From Pinus tabuliformis (taxonomy: Eukaryota > Streptophyta > Pinopsida > Pinales > Pinaceae), in contig CM062811.1 in NCBI GenBank assembly GCA_031772625.1, positions 648,966,606 to 649,030,605 of the forward strand: 64,000 nt of DNA, in the 5' to 3' direction. Every line of letters begins with the position of its first letter. Position 1 is the stretch's first letter. Shown here in pieces: positions 47,346-57,960 of the stretch. The translations under genes were made by a program, and so were the position numbers. Under the pieces are notes generated by a model. That model saw only the letters and a list, made by a program, of their open reading frames with translations, searched no databases and was not told the DNA's origin.

Positions 47346-47504
47346 TTTCGGCCTTAATGATCGCCAGCCAAGATTTGTCTTTACCTTACAAAATATTTGT
47401 TTCTATTTTGTAATATATATATATATATACTCTCAAATGCAACTTATATCTTATGACGGGTCGGTTTAGTCTAATTACCTTTTAACGAGGAAGTTGGGTT
47501 AATT

Positions 47505-49167
47505 AATAGTTTAAAAATCAATATATTCAATTTCTTTTTAATTACAATGAATTGAGTATGGTTTATAGGGTGCATTGGTTATGTTTATTTTTTATTGATT
47601 ATGATTGTTAGGTTTAATTTTGTTTAAATTATCTGAATAGGTTTGATTTTGGTTAACTTTTTTATTTACATAAGTGAGATTGAGCATAGTAATAGTAGTA
47701 GATGGTTGATTATGGATGTTTATAGTTTACACTCTCATATTTGTTTCATTATGTTAGAGTATAGTTTATTGTTTTATTAGAATTGATATTTGTAGAAAAT
47801 AGTTCATTATAAAATTTGAGTTTCATTATCATAATATTAAAGTGTTTTATACAATTTTTTTTAATTATGAATATGGTGGATTTGTATTTGATAATTGTGT
47901 TAAGAGGGGCTTTACAACCTATTATGGGGTAGATGTCAAGTATAATGTTTAACATTTAACATAAAAACTTACCATTTATCTCTTGGTTCAATTAAAAATA
48001 AAATAAAACATTAAAAGTAATAATCAAAAAGTTAAAAGTAATATAAAGTCAAATGTGTGTCAACATTTAAATGTTGGCTCAATTAATAATAAAAAGTTAA
48101 AGTTAAAGTCAAAGTCAATTTGTTATATTTTTCATTTTGTTATTTACTTGTGAATACGCTTTGTTACAATACCATGGGCATATACCATTTCTTATCAATA
48201 CCACATCCCCAAAAACCATAACTTATTTCATAATCAAAAGATTTTATAACAAGACAAGATCTTAACCATGGATATTCACCAGCACTTTACCGTGGATACT
48301 ATTAACATATAAATAAGCTTTGCTACAACACACTGGACCAATACTATGATCTATCAATACCATGTGTCCAAAAATCATAACTTATTTCACAATCATAATA
48401 TTTTATAAATATATTATTTTTATTTTATTTTATAAATATTTTAATTAAATCTACAAGTAAAATGGTTATTATTACTTCTTCGCATAGAAGTTGGATCAAG
48501 GTTTTAATAAAATTAAAAACAAGAATACTTTTATATATAAAGATGTAAAATTTATATAATATCCAAGTGATGAGAGCAAGAAATAATAGAGAATAATTAG
48601 AGGAAATATTGTGAACTATTGTTTTAAGTTTTTAATTATTCTATTTACTTTGACATGATTGATCCAAAATCTAGGTTTAATATTTTACAACCAATTGATT
48701 TTTTTAAAATTATATACTTTAAGAGAGAGGGGGAAGGAGGGAGAGTCATAAAGCTAGAGGGTGAAGAGAGAGAGAGAGAGAAAGAGAGTGAGTGAGTGAC
48801 GGGGGGAGAGAGAGGGAGCTCAGAGAGAGGGATAGAGAGGAAGGAAGAGAGAGAGGAGGGGAGAGAGAAGGAAAGAGGGAGGTAGTAGAAAGAGTGAGAT
48901 AGAGTAAGGAAGAGAGAGAGGAGGGGAGAGAGAGGAGAGAGGGAGAGAGAGAGGGAGGAAAGAAAAATATACATAGAGATATAGAGGTGGGGAGAGAGAG
49001 AGAGAGAGAGAGAGAGAGTTGCAAGGGAGAGACGGAGAGAGTGAGGAAGAGAGGAGAGGAGGGAAGAGAGAGAAGAGGAGTGGAGAGAGATTGGGGGAGA
49101 ATGAAAAGAGTTAGAGAGGGAGACACAAAGATAGATGGGAGAGAAAGAATGAGAGATGTAGGGATAT

Positions 49168-49215
<48 letters not shown>

Positions 49216-49590
49216 GGGGGCGGAGAGACAGATAGAGGAAGGAAGAGAGAGGGGACTTAATAGAGAGAAGAAGAGAGAGTGTAGAGCCTAAAGATTCCCC
49301 TACCATGATATCCTTTTTGCCCAATGATCGTATTTTTTTCATATATATTTAACACTTAATAAAGCCATATCTACCAGGTTTTGATGAACGTATGCATTAG
49401 TATGTTTTCTTCTTCATATTCAACTGAATACCCTATTGTTCTAATTAAAGTTGTAACTGGCTACCGAATGAGTCTGCTTCCGTAGCTAGTCTAGTATTCT
49501 GTAGTTGTCTTCAATATTGGTGGGGTTCCAGAGTTCCAGGTCAACAACGAAAGGTGTGGATAGATAGAGGATTACTCTCTCATGGATACC
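47505..49590. repeat. Segmental duplication copy C, AT-rich flank with GA tract
   Basis: Colinear with 1-2170 and 6920-9008. It contains the ~155-bp repeat remnant (48170-48430) and a purine tract (48720-49285) with a long perfect (GA)n run near 49170-49212. Unlike copy B it continues without a break into the gypsy element. No gene. Confidence 0.85.
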
Positions 49591-49591
49591 T

Positions 49592-50613
49592 TCCTATCCA
49601 CTCAAAACTCTCTACTAAAAGAGGCACAGGAGATTGTGATCAAACTCCAAGTCAACCATCGGATTAATGCAGAATAGAACCCAAGATCAGTTGAAACCTT
49701 ATCATTTTGAATTTGAAATATCAAAACGACTGTTTCATGATATAAGTTTAGATAGGATTAAGAGATATGAGGCTTAAAATCTTCATACAGTTATGCCAAG
49801 AGCCCTGCTATAAAGCTAATGGCCGCACAATTATTTGGATGTGTGCTGAATGATATGTTTCATGAGAAATTTGTGAATTTCATGTGAATGAAGTTGGTTT
49901 TGTGTGCAAGCGTTGTATTAATTTGAAGCTCTGAACTGCTATGTGGAGGGCCCCTACAAACAGTGGAAGGTTTTAATAAAATATAATCTTATTTCCTTTA
50001 ATTATTTAATTGCTCTATTTTGTGTGATAATGTTGTATAATGATCTCTAATTGTTATCCGAAATTTAATTTTCTTTATACCTAGCTTAGATTGTTATCTA
50101 ATTTGCTTTATACCTGGTACTGCACGGTTATTTCCTTTTCTTATTACCCAACATAATTGAAGTGTGTTCAATTCATAGACGTTGCTTGGATTACTTTGTT
50201 TGATCAAAAATTGAACAAGCGAGAAGACCTCTCCTAAAATAATTGAGTTCAACAGTATTCCTTCATAGCTGATAGAATAGGTTTGTTTTTGCACTTAGAG
50301 AATTAGGAGCTGTAGGAAAGAGATTTAAGATCAAAAATACAAACAATCTAAACATAAGTAAAATCACCCTCACATCATCTACAAACTAATTGGATAGAGA
50401 TTAATTCCTAGGAAACTTAATCAACATCCCTAAGAATTACAACACTAATACAATTGACAAACATCACCCCATCTTAAGTTTAGATCTTGACAAATACATA
50501 ATGACCTAGTGAATAACTTCTAAGCACATATTGTGCACCTGTACTTCATCAGTCTACGCACCCTAGTTGACAATTTATGATTTCCAATTCAAGGACATTG
50601 AATTGACCAAACA
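49592..50613 (+). mobile_element. Ty3/gypsy element C, 5' LTR (left edge approximate)
   Basis: Colinear with 2165-3199. TATAAA is at 49809-49814; the LTR ends ...CCAAACA at 50613 and a primer-binding-like site follows (50614-50631). Confidence 0.5.
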
Positions 50614-50693
50614 TTTTGGCATCGTTGGAGGAAGTACACTTAGAAGTAAAAATAAACAAAAAAAACAAAACCATCATTAATTTAAAACATGAC

Positions 50694-52700
50694 ATGCGTA
50701 GGGATAGAGACTCTAGGGGTAGATTTTTAGGATGCGGAAGAAGTTTAATTCCCACAAATACACTCACTCCACCATGATTTCGAGATTCCACACCACCTGC
50801 TCAAACCCGAATTCCATTTAGAGGTCGACAAAGATTTCTTGAAGTCTCAAGATCAGAAATTCAATCTAGAACTTCACCTACTTCTTCAAATGAAGCTATA
50901 ATTGAAGAAAATCCTACATCCCCAACCACAGGAGTAATCTTTCTATCCCCACTAGTGAAAAAATTATGGGAGAAGAATTAGAAATTCCTAGTGAAGAGGA
51001 GGAATTGGGAACTTATTATGAACAACCATAGATAGAGGAACGAGAAAGATTAGAAGAACAATATCTTAGCTCTAAAGAATCTATCATGGCTGAAGAAGGG
51101 GAAGGAGAAGAACACAATGTCCATGGTGAAGAAGATAGGATTGGAGGTAGAGGAAGAGGTAGAGGTAGAGGAGGGGTAGAGGTAGAGGAAATCAAGATCC
51201 TTCGGGATTCCCTATTCTTGATGAAGATACAACCTTCACAATGAAAAATATATCACTCTCGATTCTTCCTAATTTCCATGGGAAAATAAATGAAGATTCG
51301 GAGACATTTCTCTTCGAATTTGAAGTATTATGCAAATCATATGACTATCTGCATGATACTCAAAAGTTGAAATTTTTCCCTGCCACATTAAAAGACTCAA
51401 CATTAAAATGGTTCATGAGTCTAGGAGTGCATTCCATAACAACATGGGCACATATGAAGGAGGATTTCTTGGGCAAGTATAGAGATTATTGTATGCCTAG
51501 TAACCTTAAAGATTAAGTCTTCAAAATGACATAGAAAGAAGATGAGAATCTTGAAGACTTGGTAGAAAGATTTGTTTATAATGTTAAAAGAGAAAAATGG
51601 ATAATTTGGATGAAGAAACCATAAAATCTCTTTTACTCAGAGCTGTTAAAGATGAATGGATCAATCTTCTTAACCTAACAGGGAAAGGAGATATTTCCCA
51701 ACTACCCTATGCAGATATTTGTGATTTATGTGTACATATCTCATGGGGCAAAGTAAGAGTTGGAAAGAGTCCTAGAGACCCTCTCTTATCAAGAATAAAC
51801 AAGTATGTAGTTGGGACAAATAGTAGGGTAGAAATAGGAAACCTGCTTGACACCTTTAAAATAGATATTTTAGGGAGCCTAAGTAAACAAATAGACACCC
51901 TTAAAATAAAAAACAAGAAAAATCCAGAAAATGTTGCATTATCTATCTTCTGTCCCAAATGTCATAAGAAACATGCTCTGAGAGAGTGTTGCTTAGACTC
52001 AAAAGCCATAGAAACCTATGTCATATGTGTAGATAATCATGATACAAAGGAATGTCCATCCTTACCAGGTCTTAAGGTTGTATTCAATGATGAAGGAATC
52101 TCAAATCCAGTAGACCCTCTCTACTCTATAGCCAAAAGACCATGGCAAAACCCCCAACCAAATCAACCAAAAAATTTTGCCCAGTCTTCAAAAGTAATTG
52201 GAATTTAACCTCGTAGCCTTGAGCTCTACCACAATCACAACCTTGGAATCAAGGATGGAAAAATCCTTATGGATCCTATGCTCAATATCAACAATACTCG
52301 CCATCCTACATTCCACCACAATTATTAACCCTGTCCAATCAAAATCCTCAAGCCAATCAATTGCCACAAGTCCCAGTATAGAGTCAAAACCCACAACTTT
52401 CCCTACCATTTCAACAAAAACCAAATCAACTACTCGCTCAACCACGTCCAAATCCTAAAAATAAGGTACCACAACAACCAGTATGCAACATGGAGGGTCA
52501 GAATCCTCAAACTTATGTGATAAACCCACTAGACCTAAACAATTGCCAATTAAGGTCTGGAAGGGTATTACTGAAAAACCCTCCTATTGTCATTCAAAAA
52601 AAAATCTGATATTGAAAAACATAAGAATCAATCAGAAGAAGGGGAGACTTCTCTCCCTTAAAAAGGAACTAAATAAACAGAGGAAATTCCAATAGATGCT
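50694..52700 (+). pseudogene. Ty3/gypsy element C gag
   Basis: It starts MRRDRDSRGRF at 50694. Open stretches include 51241-51516 (LPNFHGKINEDSETFLFEFE, WAHMKEDFLGKYRDYC) and 51597-52208 (NLTGKGDISQLPYADICDLC, zinc knuckle CPKCHKKHALREC, then ECPSLPGLK). The linker LNNCQLRSGR before protease is typical of plant gypsy polyproteins. Frame breaks lie near 51180, 51515 and 52200. Compared with element A, some stops here arise from CAG to TAG and TGG to TGA changes (for example 52211-52235). Confidence 0.8.
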
Positions 52701-52967
52701 CCTATCATAGAACAACCTTCAATATCAATTAAACCCCCTTTCCGAGAAAGGCTGAAAATCGATGAAGGAGTAGAGAAACAAATTATCTTCCCTTATTACA
52801 ATATGATGGATGAATTGAGAAATGTTTGTATTAAGATTCCTTTATTGCAAGCCATAAAAGAAATACCATTTTTTGCAAAAATAATTAAGGAATTAAGTAC
52901 ACAACAATCATGGAGAAGAAGAAAAGATATAAAAATAATTCAGTTAGTCGGAAAAATTTGAGACATT

Positions 52968-53498
52968 ATGAAGGGGAAGACGACAATTCAAAAATATTTA
53001 GACCCAGGAAGCCCCATTGTAAAAATTCACATCAATGGAACTAAAATACCAAACACACTGATTGACCTAGGGGCAACCATAAACATAATGAGAAAACAAG
53101 TTATGGACACACTTAGGCTTCCTAACCTTCAATACACACCAACCTTATTACAATTAGCAGATAGATCTGTTATTAAACCAAATGGTGTGTTAGAGGATGT
53201 TTGTGTATCCTTAGATTCTTTGGAGTATCTTTTTGATTTCATGGTCTTAACTCCCAAGAAAAATCTAGTAGGACATCCCTTAATTATAGGAAGACCTTGG
53301 TTGGCTACAATAGATGCTTTCATCTGCTGTAGGTTAGGTGATATGTCTATCTCATATGGAAATTCTACAAAGAAATTGACATTATACCCCCCTGCAAGAA
53401 CAACAATAGATACAAAAGCTGAAGAATGGGTAGAAGATGGAGAAGATAAACAACCTATTTTTGTCACTAACCAAGTAGAAAAGGAAGAAAAACTTTGA
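52968..53498 (+). pseudogene. Ty3/gypsy element C protease region
   Basis: An open 176-codon frame with the aspartic protease core IDLGATINIM (D-L-G-A in place of the common D-S-G-A), LQLADRSVIKPNGVLEDV and IIGRPWLATIDAF in the usual order. Gag lies upstream. RT once followed directly; it is now displaced by a copia insertion at 53690. Confidence 0.8.
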
Positions 53499-53689
53499 AA
53501 TCTACTAGAAAATAATGAATCTTCCTCACATTATGAGTGTAGTCAAAATGAATATCTCTCCTCCAAACAAGTGTCATTGTTGTCCATGGAAAAATTTGGG
53601 AATTCCTTGATAGAAATATTTCTAGGAAAAACCTTAAATGTCAATGAAAACTTGGAAGACATTTAAAAGAAACAATTGATAGAAATTTT

Positions 53690-54093
53690 TGTTAGATGAT
53701 CCAAAATAAATATTATCATAGGTTATAAAGTTAGAATAAAATAATTATTAATTTAAGATGTTAAATTAATAATTATTAATCTAGACTTTTTAATTATTTA
53801 ATGGATACATTTAGAATTATTATATTGTTGTAACAAGATATGACTCTACAAATGTGTCGTATCTCAGGCTCTACTTTAGGAGAATTGTTAGTAAGTTGTT
53901 TGAATAGTTTTTACTATAAGTGGACACTTGTTATTTTATAATTGATCCATATTAGAGGTAGTTAGGACATTGAGCTTATAAATAGCTCATTGCAAGAGTG
54001 TTTTGTTGTTCGGGTGTAAGCTCTTGCAAAATTCCAGATGTAATTGTTTTTCTTATTAATAAAATTACGTGTCTGAGGACACTTCTGCCATTA
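53690..54093 (+). mobile_element. Copia 5' LTR, 404 bp
   Basis: Starts TGTTAGATGATCC. It has TATAAATAG-type sequence near 53970 and AATAAAATTACG near 54057. With the ATTTT duplication the LTR ends CCATTA rather than in CA. Confidence 0.85.
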
Positions 54094-54096
54094 TTG

Positions 54097-54110
54097 TGGT
54101 ATCAGAGCTC
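54097..54110 (+). promoter_or_regulatory. Copia primer-binding site (initiator tRNA-Met)
   Basis: TGGTATCAGAGCTC, three bases after the LTR, is the standard copia primer-binding site complementary to the 3' end of tRNA-iMet. Confidence 0.9.
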
Positions 54111-54466
54111 CAGTAATGCTACAGCTGATGTGAGGAGGAGATTCCAGCTCTACAGGCACATGGAAAACTCCATTAATTTGGTCAGTTAATATTTGGTATC
54201 TAATTTTTTTTATTTTTATATTTAGCAGATTTAAAAATAAAAAAAATTTCTTCAGCATAAATGAAAAATTGCTTTAGCATAAATGAAAATTTCTTTAATT
54301 GTTTGTGGCATTGAGAGTTTGAATCTAAGCATTGGAGTAGCCCGTATGACTTTCTCATCATCCCCCACCCCTGTGTTGAGAGTCGCGCCTTGTGGCAGCT
54401 CGATTATAACCATGACGACATTTCCATTGTCCACCATATAAATGTTTGCCTCTTCTGCATTTTTGG

Positions 54467-54712
54467 ATGCCTTTTGATGGGGCAGTAGAAGCTATGGCTT
54501 TTATTAATCTGTTCGAGAGGGAATATGGAAATTTCCATCCTACTTTCCATACAGCTGGCTTTATGGACACTTTGACGACCTCTCACGAAGAGTTCAAGTT
54601 ATTGTTCGTTTAATTGCATTCTTCGGAACTTCCAAACACACCGACGTTCTGTCAAGATACTCTGTGCTCTAAGGTGGTCGTGGAATATATCAATCAGAAT
54701 TTTGTTTCATGA
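54467..54712 (+). pseudogene. Captured UAS-domain fragment (PUX10/FAF2-like) in the copia leader
   Basis: One frame reads GAVEAMAFINLFEREYGNFH, GFMDTLTTSHEEFKLLFV, then (after a TAA) LHSSELPNTPTFCQDTLCS and VVVEYINQNFVS before a TGA. This follows the UAS (thioredoxin-like) domain of plant UBX proteins of the PUX10/FAF2 type, whose conserved phrases are FKLLFVYLHSPDHPDTP, FC.GTLC and FVNENFVSWG. The two stops sit where Tyr and Trp are expected. It lies between the PBS and gag, with no introns in the visible part, which suggests capture from a host mRNA. The UBX domain is absent. Confidence 0.7.
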
Positions 54713-55264
54713 GGACACTTCTGCGCAGGGATTCCTTCTGATCCTCTAACCTCTAAATCGTAGCAGTGAAGCTATTAATGATTTTTGCGGGTTCAGAAAG
54801 ATTCACTGAATCGCTTATTAAAGTTGTGTTTCAAGAATGGCAACAGGAGGAGGAGCATTGGATTTGGCCTCTGAAATGGGAGGCAACATTGAGAAAGAAT
54901 AAATGTTGACTGTTGTTGAAGAGTACAAAAAATATCACATGTACTAACCTTGGGGACCCTCATGATGCATTGGGGAGGTTGCCATTAGTCCAACAGTCAC
55001 AAAGAAAGCAGGGCCAGCACGTTCCAACAAAGATGGGGTTTGTTGATCACTAATTTGTTAGTAGCATCCAGAGAGAGAAGTTGTGGATTTTGTAATTTGG
55101 AGAGATAAGGAAATTTCTATTATTTGTAATATGCAGATATAAGGAATTTACTATTATTTGTAATATTTTTGAAGAAAATTTTGTAAATTTTGGGGTAATA
55201 AGGAGATTTTATTTGTAATTTTTTATTTAGAGAGGTAAGTGTGACATTGTAACTCAAAGTAATT

Positions 55265-55535
55265 TTACTTTGAGGGGGGGTAACATTTTTCTTACCAGGA
55301 TTTGCAAGAGCATCATTGTAAAAATCAAATTTTGAAAGTTACCTTATAAATATTTGAGAAATTGACTAGAGCCAAGTGTAAAGCTCAGTCATTTTTCTCC
55401 TGTTTCAATGAATATATGACGGTCAAGGCCAAGCTTTGATAGATCATTTTTTATTTTTCCATAGTGTGTTGCATGTTGTGATGCCCATCTTGATATTTTT
55501 TTCTGAGCCTGATTCTTGGTGTGAAGCTTCAACAA
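55265..55535 (+). mobile_element. Possible second LTR-like remnant in the copia leader
   Basis: A TTTGAGGGGGGG run at about 55268-55279 resembles a copia polypurine tract. It is followed by TAACATTTTTCTTACC, a TTATAAATATTT box near 55344 and U5-like sequence before gag. It could be the 3' end of another element recombined into this one, or simply leader sequence. Confidence 0.3.
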
Positions 55536-55539
55536 TACA

Positions 55540-56530
55540 ATGTCAAAGTTGATTAATTTGTTTTCTGATTTTAACAAACTTGAAGGCACAAAATCTTACA
55601 AAACATGGCAACACCTCATCGAAATCACTCTCATTTATAATGAACTGTGGCATGATATATGTGATGGATATATTAAGCCAAATAAACCAGATGTCTCTAC
55701 ACTAGCAAAATGGGAAGTTAAGAATGCCAAAGCATTAGCTCTCATTAAATCTTATGTTAATGATGAAATGTATGTCCATAAAGCAAATGCTACAGATGCA
55801 TGGTCTTCTTTGTGAAATTTTAAAGACTTTTTTGATACTAAGCCTGAATCAAAGAAATTTGATCTACAATTAAAATTGTTGCAACAAAAATTGACTGAAG
55901 GAGGTGATGTTCTTGAATACATCTCCAGACTTAAGAATATTAAGCAAGAAATCATTAATGTTGGTCTTCAAGCAGTAGATGATAGTTTTATGGTCACAAT
56001 TTTAATTGTTGGACATCCTTCTTCCTACACATATTTTTTGGAAACTTTATGATTAACTGGAAAGTTAGAGAAGCTAAAGCTTGATGAGCTCTGCGAGATG
56101 TTGACCCAACATGATAAAACCTTTGGGAAGAAAAAGAAAGTTGGTGAATATGTCTTTTTCACAGAGGCCAGCACTATTAAATCATCAACTAACAGTGCTA
56201 GAAACAGAGGCAGAGGGAATTTCAATCAGAATCAAGCAACACATAATGTACAAAGTAGAGGTCGAAGCCAAAGTAGAGGAAACAACTTTAATAGTGGCAA
56301 CAGTTCAGGTAGGAGTAATTTTCAAGGCAGATGAAATAGTCAAGGAAGAGGAAATAATAATCAAGGTAGAAACAAAATTCAAAGCAGAGGTAGAGGACAG
56401 TCTCCAGGAAGAGGAAGAGACTTAAGTCAAATTGTGTGTCAAAGATGTAAAAAAGTTGGACATTATGCTGAAGATTGTCAAACTTCTATTGATAAAATCC
56501 CCAAGTTTCATCAGCACTCAGCACAATTTG
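55540..56530 (+). pseudogene. Copia gag
   Basis: Starts at ATG 55540 (MSKLINLFSDFNKLEGTKSY), followed by capsid-like helices (UBN2/Retrotran_gag type, EYISRLKNIKQEI), an Arg/Gly/Asn/Gln-rich stretch and a CCHC knuckle CQRCKKVGHYAEDC at 56437-56478. In-frame stops at about 55813, 56050 and 56332 leave the same frame readable throughout. Confidence 0.85.
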
Positions 56531-57960
56531 CAAATGATCAAGATGATGATGGTTTAGAATATGTCTTTACTTCTTCGTTGGCATTAAAACTTTCCTCCCA
56601 TCTTAAAAGTGATTATGAGGCTGCTTGGATCTTGGATTCAAGGGAAACTCAGCACATGACTTATTGACGTGACTTCTTTTGGAATTTTCAAGATTTCCAA
56701 CTTAATTCCATCTTTCTTGCATATGATACAAAACATAATACTTATGGAAAAGGTGCAGTTAAAGTTTCTCTCCCTGCCATTGGAGAGAAAATGATTTGAA
56801 ATGTATTGTATGTACCAACCTTTAAGAAAAAATTGTTATCTTTACTCACAATTCGACAAGCAGGACATCAGGTAATTATGGAAGATGGCTTAGTTAAGAT
56901 TAATTCAGTCAAACAGATCTTGCAAACTGTGATGACAGGTTATGAAGATGGAAAATTTTTAAGGATGAAAGGGACAGTTATTCCAAGGCACTCTGACTTT
57001 GCAGGGGTAGTGACTACAAGAATTTCACCTATAAGATTGTGGCATGTAAGATATGGACATTTAAATTTTGATAGTCTTTATCAATTGCAAAAACAAGGGA
57101 TGGTTAAGGGACTTCCAACTTTCAAAAAGGAAAATGCAAAATGTGAAGCTTGCATTTATGGAAAACAAAGTCTAGAAGGTTTTCCAACAAGTTCTTGTCG
57201 CACAAAAAGGCTACTGCAACTAGTTCACAGTGATGTTTGTGGACCACTACAAACTTCATTCGGTGGTTGCAAATATTTCTTACTATTCATTGATGATTTC
57301 AGTGGAATGACTTGGGTTTATTTCTTGAAGCGAAAGTCAGAAGCATTTGAAAAGTTTAAAATTTTTCACCAACTTGTTGAAAATGAAGTCAAAGAAAAGA
57401 TAGGCACTCTCAGGACAGATAATGGGGGAGAGTTCACTTCAACTGAATTTAAAACTTATTGCAATGATAATGGCATAAGAAGACATCCTACAAATGTTTA
57501 CACTCCATAGCAAAATGGAGTAGTAGAAATAATGAATCGCACCTTGTTAGGAATGGAGAGATCTATGTTAACTTTCAAAAAGTTAAGTTCAACATATTGG
57601 GCAGAAGCAATTCACATAGCTGTTTACTTAAGAAACAGATCTCCAACTGCTTCTTTAGACGGAACCACACCTTATGAAGCTTGGTTTGGTTTCAAACCTT
57701 GAGTTAAACATCTTAGAGTTTTTGGATCAGTATGTTATGCCTTAGTTCCGAAAGAAAAATGAAATAAGCTTGAATCAAGAAGTTTAAAATGCACAATGAT
57801 TGGCTATTCTTATAAGAAGAAAGGGTACCATCTTTTGACCAATGGAAAATTTATTGTAAGCAGGGATGTAATTTTTGATGAAACAAAGAGTAAGAGTGCT
57901 GAACAAATAGAAAGCCTTCTTCAAAAGTTAGAAACTAAAGGCAGTCAAAGAAATGAAATA
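56531..57960 (+). pseudogene. Copia protease and integrase
   Basis: Same frame as gag. The protease core is WILDSRETQHMT (usual form D-S-G-A-T). GAG-pre-integrase is LWHVRYGHLNFDSLYQLQKQ with C-x2-C (CEACIYGKQ). The integrase core has catalytic residues in place: HSDVCGPL, RTDNGGEF and NGVVEIMNRTL. Stops at TP-TAG-QNG, KMI-TGA, FKP-TGA and KEK-TGA are each one transition from the expected Gln, Trp or Arg codon. A frameshift near 57950 leads to the Ser-rich linker. Confidence 0.85.

Noticed and set aside
53998-54570. Short ORFs on both strands around the copia 5' LTR
   Set aside because: They overlap the LTR, the PBS, or run antisense to the UAS fragment and have no coding features of their own.
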